Shown here in pieces: positions 47,631-58,413 of a stretch of DNA of 63,113 nucleotides (positions within the stretch are counted from its first letter, which is position 1; each line of letters opens with the position of its first letter). The notes below the pieces were generated by a model. That model had not been told where the DNA came from and did no database searches. It saw nothing but the letters and a program-made list of their open reading frames with translations. Position numbers and translations under genes: made by a program. The stretch spans positions 1 through 63,113 of the forward strand of contig JAEUWP010000390.1 in assembly GCA_018524725.1 (NCBI GenBank), given 5' to 3'. The stretch is from Podaxis mareebaensis (Eukaryota; Basidiomycota; Agaricomycetes; Agaricales; Agaricaceae).

Positions 47631-48884
47631 TTATGGTTCACCATATGCAGCTGCTCTACCTATGATATGAACTTGATCCTCGTCCCTCAAGTCAACCCCA
47701 AAAATCTCGCGGAGCGCCCTAATCCGATCGAGTTCTGTTGATAGCTTGAGCAGAACCTCAACTTCCGCACCAATTTGCTTCTTGACTTCGCCTCGATTAA
47801 GTACGATGCGATACATAGGACGCTTCGACCTCTCCAAGTGAAGATACCCCTCATCCACGGTGAATAACTTCATGCAAATAACGTTATTCCAGAAAATATT
47901 GGTCGGGGCGGGCTGTGTTGAGACACCGTAAGAAGCAAAGAGGATATCCGGCAACCAGTACTCCGCTTCTGTGAAAGAATATTGCAGGCGCCAAGCCTCC
48001 TCGGATAGTTCGTGTTTCTTGTGCCATATCTCCACATTCCATTGATAACCGGAAGTCTCTGCAAAATATGGAGAGGGGGCTAAATGATAGAATACAGTGT
48101 TGGAGCTGCATTCGCAAATGCGCAGGTGGCGTCGTAATGGACTCACCGAGACTGGAGACTACGCTTGGACTATAGGTTATGCGGTGGCGCTCGGTCTCCG
48201 AGAGTCCGTAATTGACGTTCTCAGGATGAGCGGAGAGCAGAAGCGGACGTGTTATGCCACAGGATCCAAACCCCACATCAACAACGTAAGTCTGGTTGTC
48301 GTTGGCGGAAGGTTGGACCAAAATAACGAGGTGTGTGGGTGGCGAGTACAGTGGATCTCCTGTTATTCCCCCACTCACTCGAGCGCTAACTACATATGCC
48401 CTGCGAGAACGGTGCATTAGGCGCCAATATCCCCGATTGAGAATAAACTTATGTCTGCACGTCCTACCTGAACTTCAAACCACGTAAAATTTCCAGAAAC
48501 AGACCATTATGCCCAAAGCAATAAGTCCCTTTCCGTTCATTGACTAAGCGATGGAAAGCCCCCTCTGGTGTTACGTCCATCTTTTGGTCAGCGGTACTTG
48601 GGAGATAATGTTAGTATGACAGCGTTTGGTAGTGAAGGGCTGGCTCACTAATGCATTGAAGTATTCTCGAACGGGAAAGTGATCAAATGTAATCGCATAA
48701 GGCGTTCAAGACTGTCCGGGGTTACCGGGAATCCGCCCGAAGAAATGGCCTCTTTGTCGTAAAGAGGGTCATAACCGACAGCAGATAGATACTGGGCCAC
48801 TTGGGCGGAAGTGTATCTTGAAGGGACTGGCTTGATCCATTGGTCATCGCGCAAAGTCCCGCTAGCGGGGTAGTGCTGTATCAT
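47631..48884 (-). CDS. Arylamine N-acetyltransferase, copy 3 (diverged)
   Basis: Start ATG 48884 (MIQHYPASGTLRDDQWIKPV), stop 47631. It has the same exon plan; the first join gives FENTSMHY|TADQKMDVTP. The triad is intact: Cys in KGTYCFGHNG, His in THLVILV, Asp in VVDVGFGS. It differs from copies 1 and 2 at roughly one residue in five, with changes clustered in the loop AYVVSARVSGGITGDPLY and in the C-terminal domain (IWHKKHELSEEAW). It is therefore the oldest split in the array and the likeliest to have a different acceptor. No disabling mutation seen. Confidence 0.9.
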
Positions 48885-50699
48885 TTTCGTTCTACTTCGC
48901 CCTGGAGGAACTTGGACAACCTTTTATACGTTTGAGCTTACTCTAATCACAGTAAAACAGCATCAAGGGACTAATGCTGATGGAAGCAATGCTTGGGTAA
49001 GTCAACTGCTGTCACTAGAAACCAGCAAGAACCGGGGGTTCATGCAGAGGGTATGTGAAACTCATCACTTCTGGTTAGTCTCCTGAGGTCAGTGGCATGT
49101 ATACTTCGCTGCTGCTCCCTCTGGCAGAGACGCCACCCTCGCCTCCTCTTTCGTTCTTCATTCTTTTCATCTCTTCTTCCTTCTCGATATCTGTAAATCA
49201 TCATATCAGACAACTTCCCCAGCTTAAAGCCGATATTTCATTTTGAAACCGCCTGTTACTAATCTCCTTCTATTTCCGATCTTCTTCAAGGCTTCTTCTC
49301 ACTTGTTCTTGCTAATTTGAACGTTCCAGAAAAGAGGGTCCCTGAGGTAATGGGCAGGCGCACATCAGTGGCTGTCTGACATAGGCTCTGATTCGCAGGG
49401 AAGAAAGAAGCTGATATTCGCTCACCTCCGTTGTGATTCTTTGTCATTTAGCCACAGACTGCGGGGAAGGGCCATATTTTCTTTTCTTTAAGGTCCGAAT
49501 CAATTCAAAACGACAAAGAAACGAATATGGATGTTCAGATAGGTAGACGGCTCCAAAATTAGTTCGCGCTCCGAGCTCGAAGAATTTACAGTAGATGTAA
49601 ACGCATAAAAACACGGTGAATAAAATAGTGGGAAGCAGAATGTGGGAACTTTCGATATATTTGGTTTGTGCGGTTTGTTGGTAGCCGATGTGTATCCTTC
49701 ACGTACTTAGCTTCCGTCTAATCAGCGAGTGAATCTCTGTTAGGAGATGAATGGAGTTGGACGAGGCGCGCAGAGCAGGGTAATAGCTAGTTCGGGGGAG
49801 CAACAGATGGCTTTCACTCAGTCTGACAACCTCCTGTATCTACAATTCAAAACACGTGAGTCCCTATGAGTCCGTACTCGAGCATCATGTGTATATATAG
49901 ATATCTCACTATAATTATGACAAAACTTAAAGTCTGAATATCAATAACGTTCTTTTCCTCTCCATGGCCCCCTTCCCCGGCTTTCTCCCATTATTTCCGT
50001 CTCCTTTCTGTCTCTATATACGCGAGCTTTCTTGCTATTATATGCACAAGGAATGGTTCACACTTATATACTCATTTGGCTTCTCTCTCCGCACGACCGG
50101 AAATGTCCATCCCCGTTGTGTTCCCGCTCAGACTCCTCACTTGGATGCTTCTATAAACTTTATTACTTTACTCCTCCGACATCGGAGGGAAGCTGACGTT
50201 GTGGCGAGCACGATCGACGGTTGGGTAAATGAGCCCCGTCTCTGGCCAGTCCACATTAACGTGCGCTTGGTTAACCCGAAGGTCTTAAGCCCAAGTCCCA
50301 CGACAAGGGAGCACGAGGGTTGGACAACCCTTACTTGGGAAGATAAGCACCCACCTGTTCGCTTATTTTGTGTAAGGGTTTAGGTCATCCAGACTCTGGG
50401 TAAGACTCCACTGCAGCCTTCATAATGGAGTGGGAAAATTAGCAAGAAAGATGCCAGCGTATAGTCCTGGGACTTTACCTGCGATGAGCTCATGGCCCAG
50501 ATTTAGCGGTCAGACACCTGAAAGAGGGTAATTAGGAAAGCGCAAACATTAGGAAATGGGGCCAGCTGCACTCACTTGATCATAAATGTCATCAAACCCA
50601 AACTGAGATAAAATGTCAGCCAAAGAATCACGAGCGATGCTGCAGAACACGTAACATCTCGAGAGTTACTATACTAATGAATCGGAGGCAGATAGACTT
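48885..50699. other. Region upstream of acetyltransferase copy 3
   Basis: This contains the promoter of copy 3 and a diverged relic of the repeat-unit spacer. The 139-codon frame 49964-50383 (+) overlaps relic sequence that is noncoding in the other two units, so it is probably not a gene. Confidence 0.4.
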
Positions 50700-52042
50700 T
50701 AGGCTTGACCAGGGGGGCAAAGCAATACCGAGCGTGCGCAAACAGTCACCTCAAATCCTGGCTTCGAGGAACGGATGTTCTTACGCATGCGTGAAATTGC
50801 GCTATTCCTACGGGTGCGCCTGTTCCCAGTCAGGGAATGAACGTCCGCGCGTCCGCAGGCGCTTTATCTCCCGCAAGTCCCGTATTATCTGTCTTGGGTA
50901 TCCAGAGGAAAGAAGAAGACCCAAGGATTCCAAGTAGAAAGATGGAGTCAGTCTTGTGTTCGCAGCATGAGAGCGGATTAGCCAAAGCAAGGCAACAGAT
51001 ATAGCCCATGAACAAGTAACAGAAACTCCAGGGATAAAGCCATTCCTATGTCCAAACAAACGCACGACCCCCTTGGCAACATCTTGAGAGCCCGGGGAAT
51101 TAAAAAGCCTTCAACTATGGCAGGAAGAGGCCCAAACCAGGAACCAACGGTATTAAGAGCGAGAGATCCAAGATTGAACAGAAAACACTGGATAGCGAAC
51201 GGCGCTGTAAGTCTTTTAACAATGCACCAAGATAGATGATACTAGACCAAGAAAGCGTAAAAACCGGCCAATCAAGCCTTTAGTCGGACGGGAGCTGTAA
51301 AGAAATCGAACACCATCAATAGTAGGTAATCACGCTAGCTCTGGTGGTCAGGGGCGAAGGCTTCGAGTGCCAAAGAGTACAAGAGGTCGTTTTCAGAGCC
51401 CACAACGAAGAGTAAAGTGCCCGAACGATGAAAAAGTGTCCCCCTGAGGAATCCGGTATCGAGAATCTAACAGAGGTGTCCAGTAACCAGGTTGAGACTA
51501 AAGCATCCGCAGTACTAATGAGCGGCCAGTGCGGTGCGGCCGGGAGCGGGGAAGCGCCAGAATGGAAGAGCCCAGGGAAGCGCCGCATTCATGACAGGAG
51601 AACTAAGAAAGCCAGAAACACAGGAACGTATTCAGAGCCGAGGAGTCATAACGATAGTCGCCTGGGGTAGTAACCAGCTTTTGAGAAAATGTTGCATTCC
51701 GAACCTGGGTGTTCTGTGGTTTCCTGATAGCAGTCAACACACGAACATCCAGGACGCAGGCCAGAGGGACCACCAGTGGCAGGAACGACTCGACCATCGG
51801 CTGCTGATGCATATACCCGGATAATGCAATAAATGACGCAGGGTGACGCCAGTGAGAGCCAGAGGGTCTTGGTGGAACCAGCAGTGAAGCACGAGAGACG
51901 AACCAGGCGATGACCGGCCAATTGGGACGCATATATCCAATCCAGAACCAAAACCATGTCGACAGAGGACTTCCAATCTGACCGTAAGCATAGAGGAACA
52001 GACAACAATTAATAATATAGAGGGCTTGAAGCCGGCGTCCAT
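50700..52042 (-). other. Possible intron-rich membrane-protein gene or relic
   Basis: Minus-strand segments read as hydrophobic protein in shifting frames: ALYIINCCLFLYAYG near 52030; STWFWFWIGYMRPNWPVIAW near 51940; and CFLFNLGSLALNTVGSWFGP near 51180, followed by IVEGFLIPRALKMLPRG. A TATA-like TATAAAAG lies at about 52096 on the other strand. The segments could be exons of a multi-pass protein, but I could not join them with clean splice phases, and several frames carry stops. I recognise no family. Confidence 0.25.
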
Positions 52043-53997
52043 AGTGATTAGCCTCTTGTGTCTTGACGAGGCACTTGGCAGGCTATAGTCCGACGATATA
52101 AAAGCTCAGTGGCCAGCCTCGTTCGCATGCAGCAACAACTTGCTCCCGGAGATTTGGGAACTTGTACACACCCGGAAAAGAGTAGATATAGTCCGGCCCA
52201 CGAAGAAAAGAAAGGAAGGAGGGGGAAGAGAAGGGGATGGAGGAAGCAGGATTTCCGGAGCGTTGATGAATTTCGGGGCCCGACTTTATATGTGTTCGAT
52301 TAGTTACTGTGTCACGCTTTTGCTTTGTTAAACACCCGTTTCAAACACAGCGAAGAGCCACAAAACACGCTGCTTTCAATTGGGCCGAAGCCTAGTAAAC
52401 CTCAATTAGGAACATGTCCATTCTCAGGGGTGAGTCGAGTATCCAAGCGTGCCTCATTGCAGTTTCATTCATGGTGCATAGTATTAGACCGGCTCTATAA
52501 CAGCTTTTCCTCCGCTATGCGTCTTGATCGACACTCACAAATGCGCGAATTCTCCGTCATTCGAATAATGATTTATCAGTCTATGAATTTTCTTCTGTGG
52601 TATGTGGCGTCGGGGATCCTCAAACGGAGCTAAAACTGTGGCGGGTCAGGGTAACTAAGGGGTTAAATAAAGCTAAAGGTCTAGCCATTCACGTTGAATG
52701 GTTCACGTGTTTCCCCTGGAATGCCACGGAGCAGAATCAAGAAATGACGCCGTTCTTCCTCACGGTTTGGCTGTCTCGGTTGCGGTCGATGTAAGGACCT
52801 CTGATGGGTAACCTGCGGCTCGTTTATCACCTCTTTCCGCTCAACTGGCAATGGAAGCTCGGAATCTTGGTTTCCCATTTTTGAACCACGCGGAAACAAG
52901 GCAAGGTTGACTTGGTGATCTGGTCACGCGTTCTCGTGTCAGCTATTGTTCTCGCGCGCGACTCCTCCTTGTTTAACCCACACATCGAGTATTTACTACA
53001 AAGACCACGTCTTATTACCGTATTGCGTATCGAAAGTCGCTTCGGTTCCCCCGTCATCCTGTGCTCCTTCAGTATCCAACATGAATTTGACAAAAATTGC
53101 GGAGGTAAAGATCCTTCCTACCTTAGTGTAATCGCATTGCTGTGTGTCAGAATCGCTGTCCTGCCTTACATGCCATGTCAGACAGAAACGCCTGCTAATG
53201 TCGTGCAGTGCGACTTTCCGGCGTCCGCACCCGGGGTGATAACCCCTTTCCCTGAGTTCCAGGAGCAGTTAACTCTGGACCACATTTTCCTAACGTTTGG
53301 AGTATTTGCTATCAGTCGATGGGCTTCTAATAGTATTGATCCACGTTTTGGTGGACAGCAGCATTTTCGTGCCAATCAAAGAAACCGTTTTGAGGATCGT
53401 GTGCACCGCTACATTTGAACCCTTGACCACAGATCTTATTTCCGCGATAACGTACTCCGAGTGTATTAGTCGCCTCCACCTCAAAGCAGTGCATTCAGAG
53501 CTGTGCCAGTATCATTTGGCAGTAAGAGATCGCTTAGACATGATCGCTTTCAGATAAACACTTCGAGTACACTTAGGCAGACCTTTCTCAGTGTGTAGTA
53601 TCCCGCCCTCAAGCAAGTCATTTTAGGGCTGCTTGCAAGTACAAACAGTCCAGGGGGTGTTTATTCTCCGATCGTCTCCTGAGCAGTTGTACACTCCATC
53701 GCAGTGTGGCGTCATGTAAAAAGCATCCGAAAATACCAGATCTGCAGGTGATATGGTTACAGACAGCTTTGCAGAAAGATTTTCTGTTCACTCGCCTGCT
53801 CTGACTTCACAGAATGAGTTAGGAAGCAACGGGGTCCGAGGAGAATTTGGAGGACTCGGTGGCACAAGCCAATGTTAATTAGTATCACATGCGTAATATG
53901 TCACGTGCCTTCTCGACCGGTAAGGGTCCGGCTAATATAAGCACTCTGAACGACACCTGGATACCAAACACCATATTACACCTCCACACTGTCCACC
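52043..53997. other. Intergenic region before PEX19
   Basis: No gene supported in about 1.95 kb. A 168-codon frame (52912-53418, +) and an overlapping one (53297-53557, +) show weak hydrophobic patches only. The last 100 bp are the PEX19 promoter; a CACGTG E-box-like hexamer occurs near 53902 and TATAA near 53935. Confidence 0.4.
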
Positions 53998-55445
53998 ATG
54001 TCCAAAGAGCCCACAAAGCCAACGCTACAAGAGATCCAAACCGGGGGCGACGATGACCTCGACGATCTAGACGGTCAGCACCACATCTACCTATTATCAG
54101 TCATGTCCCGCATCCTAACCCAACTCTTCTCTGCTCTCATTCCAAAATTTTGGATTATTACACTGTTGTTATTACAGACGTCCTCGACGAGTTCTCATCC
54201 ACCAAACCCGTTCCTTCCGCACCACCACCCAGCACCACCACCACAACAGCACCAACACCATTCGGCAACCGACCACGCAACAACACCCGCGTCGATGCAC
54301 CGCCGATCTCAATCCCAGGCAGCGGCCCACGACTCGAGTCCACCACCGAAGAGGAAGCCCTAGACGAAAACGAACTCTCAGCTGAATTCGCTCGCGAACT
54401 CGCAAAAGGGATGGAAAACCTCATGAAGGAGATCACAACCGGTCTTGACCCATCTCAGTCCACCTCTGGCGGCAAATCCAAGTCTGCGGGTGAAGATAGC
54501 AGTTCGGCAGGAGAGTTAACAGATGAAGAGAGGATGAAAGCTTTCAAAGCTGCTTGGGAAGCGATGTTGGTCGAAGGCCTGAACGGGACAGATGATCCAA
54601 GTCTGCCAGGGCTAGGTGAACTCTTAGGCAAAGAGGGTGTCAAACCAAAAGGTGACGTCAAGGACTCTGGTCCCAGCGCACCACCGAGCGACTTCCAATC
54701 ACGGATTAAACAAACCATGGACAAGCTCAAGGAAAGCGAGTCGAACCTTCAGGTGTGTGGCATTCCAAATCTAAGCGCGTGTCATAATCACTGATATCAC
54801 TATCTCCCTAATCCCCTTCTTTCCGCCCTGCGCTCCTGTATGGGGATATACTCCCTGCGTCTCGATCACAGTCAGGTTCAAGTGCAGCTGGTGCGGGCTC
54901 CACACCAGAATCGCTCGAAGGGCTCCTCAAGTCCCTCAACGATCTAGGACTTGGTGACGGCGGTGAAGATGATGCCGAGCTTGCTGGGTTCCTTGAAAAC
55001 ATGATGGGTCAATTGATGAGCAAAGAAGTGTTATACGAGCCCCTTAAGGAGCTCGCAGACAATGTAAGTGGGCTAATTACATAGCAGTTATTTTCGATAA
55101 CCATGTGCCACAGTTCCCCGGTTATCTCGCCAACCCGCCGCAACCCCTTGAACCAGCCGACAAGACACGCTACGAGAAGCAATACTCATATGTCAAACAA
55201 ATCGTCGAGATCTTTGAGAAACCAGGCTACAGTGACTCTGACACAGAGGCCAGCAAGACAATTATGACTCTCATGAGCGAGGTATGGCCTGCCTGTCTGT
55301 ATTCCTTGAATCTCAATTAAGCTATATCTCGGGCGAGTAGATGCAGAACCATGGTTCACCGCCACCCGAAATCATGGGTCCTCTTCCTCCCGGCTTCGAA
55401 AACGGCATATCTGCGCCTGGGGACGAGAATTGTGTCGTCGCCTAA
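53998..55445 (+). CDS. PEX19: Peroxisomal biogenesis factor 19 (PEX19)
   Basis: PEX19 is the cytosolic chaperone and import receptor that delivers peroxisomal membrane proteins to PEX3. The start is ATG 53998 (MSKEPTKPTLQEIQTGGDDD). Removal of intron 1 gives DDLDDLD|DVLDEFSSTKPVP, the acidic PEX3-binding N-terminus. The cargo-binding helical part includes ELSAEFARELAKGMENLMKE and LAGFLENMMGQLMSKEVLYE. Next come PLKELADN|FPGYLANPP and RYEKQYSYVKQIVEIFEKPG. The last exon ends GDENCVVA with TAA at 55443-55445. The final CVVA is a CaaX box for farnesylation, which strengthens cargo binding in yeast and human PEX19. Five exons. No defect seen; single-copy housekeeping gene. Confidence 0.95.
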
Positions 55446-56471
55446 GGAGTCTTTTAAACTTCGATGTATCATTTTTGTCCTGCTCCCTTTCCTCCTGGAC
55501 ATGTTGATGCTTGGGACCACCCTTTTACTGGAGAAAATATGGGGGATAGCACGTTGTTTACCTTATTGCTCTCCTAATTATTCACCATCGTTAGTATCCG
55601 AATTCATGTCCAAAGACAGCCTCCCCTTGCACGCCGAGGCATCAACAAAATTCCAACTTCGGGTTCACTTAGGATAATGATACCAATATATTTATTCTTG
55701 TCATCCCCATGGATAATTCAGAGGGCTCCGCTTATTGCAAAGCATACTCTACTAGCTAGATCATGCCATTACATCATAAGACAGATCACGGACCAGAATA
55801 CATACATAAAGAATTATGAACGGGACGCAAGAAGGCGGATAAATATGAAAGTTGTTTCAAAACATTGGGAGACAAATCGAACACCTCGGTTATATCACAA
55901 GAGCCAGGACATCGTATGAAGGGAGGAGGGGCGAGAGTAGGTGGGATGGGGAGGTAGATGATAGAGAGGATTGTCCTGGTAACGTCAACTAAGCATAGAA
56001 CCACAGGAAATTACAGAGATCAGAAACAAAGGACAGCAAACGAGTGTGCGAGGCGAAAGGACAGGGAAGCCCAGCGCTAAGCGATACAACCACATGTACA
56101 GGATACAACTTTCAACGCCAACGAGATCAAGGGATGAGCACAGAAGGAACAGCGTCCACGAGGGGAAGGAATTGTGAAAGGTGAAGAGACAAGAGGGAAA
56201 ACAAAGGAAACAGACCGATAGCAAGAGATGCTGCGCCGCGCACGATGTAGTACACGAGCCAAACGAGGTTTCCAGTTGACATGTGGTTCCAAGCCAAAAC
56301 GAGAGATCAGAAGGATGTTTATGAGATATTGAATGGTGATTTGGCGTTTCATCCGTCCGACAAGCCATCTTGAGGTGGCAAAGAGATCTAGGAGAGTCGA
56401 TATGTACAAGCTCTGGATGCCCGTCGGACATGGAATGTCAAATCGCTCAAGCCTGGAAATAGAGGTGAGAT
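55446..56471. other. Convergent 3' region
   Basis: Between the end of PEX19 and the end of the chromatin-type gene. Frames on the minus strand (55985-56502) give low-complexity hydrophobic text with no homology. I see no gene. Confidence 0.4.
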
Positions 56472-57290
56472 TCATCGAGTCGGGTGCGGCATCGAGTGAC
56501 AAACCATGGCTTCGTCTGGTTTGGATTCTTGGGCATTGGCCTGAGCCTCCGCTTCAGGTTCCTCATTAATTGTCTCAGCGACGTTTGCATTAGCAGAAGG
56601 AGCGGGTTCTTGACCCTCAACCTGGTTGAGTTGGACATGAGTTTGATTTTCCCACACATGAGACGGTCGGCCCAACAGCGCTAAGACACGGTGAAGGCGG
56701 ACGTAGATTGAATGCGAACCTTGGACGCGGGTTTCTGGGAGCCAGCTCTCGAGGGTGGTTTCGAGGCAGGTTTTCCTTCAGCCTTTGAAGCAGGTTTGGC
56801 ACCGGCCCTGGATGCGGGCTTGGCGCTCGCCTTCGAGGATGGCTTTCCGCTTGCTTCCGCAGCCTTGGAGGCCGGTTTGTTAGACGCCTTCGATGATGGT
56901 TTAGCGGCACCTTTAGAGGCAGGTTTGGCCTAAAATAGGGTCATGTTGGAAGCGTGGACGTAGTCAGACGCAAAAGAGGGCACGGACCTTCTTCGTAGGG
57001 GGTTCTTCTCCCTCGCCCTCAGGTGGAGCACCGTTAGCCTCGGTAGCTTCTGTAGCCTCTGTAGCCTCGGCTTCCTTGCGTTTCTTGCCGCGAGCAGACT
57101 TGGGTTTTTCTTCTTTATTCTGTTCGCCTTCTGGTTTCTCCTTATCTTTGTCAGCCTTCTTGGCTCTGGGTTTGGCGGCCTTCTTCACGACAGGTTCTGG
57201 TTTGGGTTGCTCCTTGATACGAGACGAGCGGCGAGGCTCCGCAGCAGGTGCACCAGGTTCTCCGGCGGGAGCAGCAGCTTTACGAGGCAT
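56472..57290 (-). CDS. Lysine-rich nuclear/chromatin-associated protein
   Basis: The start is ATG 57290 (MPRKAAAPAGEPGAPAAEPR), followed by RRSSRIKEQPKPEP, which resembles the basic core of HMGN- or AT-hook-like DNA/nucleosome-binding proteins. A Lys/Glu/Ala-rich stretch and a candidate nuclear signal GKKRKE follow. Removing an intron (GTCCGTGCC...TTTTAG, about 56931-56987) joins PPTKK|AKPASKGAAKPSSK, opening an array of about seven xKP[AS]SK repeats, reminiscent of linker-histone tails. A last acidic exon ends at TGA 56472. No globular domain is visible. A role in chromatin is inferred from composition only. Confidence 0.65.
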
Positions 57291-58413
57291 TTTTTGAAAA
57301 GTTGGGGGGATAGATGGGAGTAAGAAGCAGAGGAGCGGGGACGCGTTGAGTGCACGGATCGATTCAACATCGGTTTGTTGACACCCCGAATCAGGTTCTC
57401 ATCACGTGCTACGCGATTGACCACATGACGAATATTTCAGATTTCGCGTCGTCTTGCATTTTCATACCACGAATCATGAAAACCGACCAATGAAGAAAAT
57501 GCACGCACCACCTACCCCGTTGCACAGAGAGCGATGAACCTCGACATTCCGGTAATGCAAACGTCCCAAGCCCGTCCGTCGGTGCATCGGCAGGCACACA
57601 TTTGAGCATAAGGGCCAGAACATCTAAATCTTCACCCGTTTGAGGACCCACCTGCTCTCCACAATCCTGCACTCCTGCGAAGTGTAAGAGGGATGGGACC
57701 ATCTAGGCGCCGTTATCGCTGAATTCGTAGGGGAAATACCAAAACATATCGAGAACGTATACCCATGGACGTATCAGAGCTGCCTGGATCCAAAGCCCCC
57801 TGATAAAGGGCCAAGCTGGGCCAAGAAGCTGGGTCACTGGGTTTGGTTTGGGGTAGAAAATGCCATTGCACATAAAATTGATCTCCCCGCATTCGCAAAT
57901 ATTGCAGGATTAGCATCGCCAAGCTGAAATCTCAAAACATTCCCCCGAAGATAGTTGGAGATTGCACGTTTCCAATCGAGTTTGGATACGTGCCTAGCCA
58001 GTACACGATCTCTTGGTGCTGATAACCTGTGCAAGAGGCCTAGAGACGGAAACATATATGGGTCACCTGTGAAAGAAGCACATGGTGGGAGGAGACAAAC
58101 TCCCAACGTGACACATGGAACAATCACCTCACTTTGTAGTTGGCAGGTAGTGGCTCCCCCCATGTCCGAGATCGATCTCAGTATGATGAAGTTACGTACG
58201 CACTTTCCCCAAAGATGATCCGTGTGCCAATGCGATTCTGCTAATCCTCATTATATTAGCATTGTGTACTAAAGCTGAACATCTCTTAAGGAGAAAGGGC
58301 TTGGTATATGGGTACATGGATTGGATTAGGATATGAGGAAGGAGAACCAAAAAGAAAAATGACTTGACGCCACCAAAGGCGCCCAGGATAACCCCTGGTG
58401 TGTGCCGCACGGT
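57291..58413. other. Intergenic region between chromatin-type gene and permease
   Basis: It contains the promoter of the chromatin-type gene (leftward) and the 3' end of the permease. Minus frames 57409-57702 and 57834-58163 start with ATG but show no recognisable domain. A small orphan gene here cannot be excluded. Confidence 0.35.
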
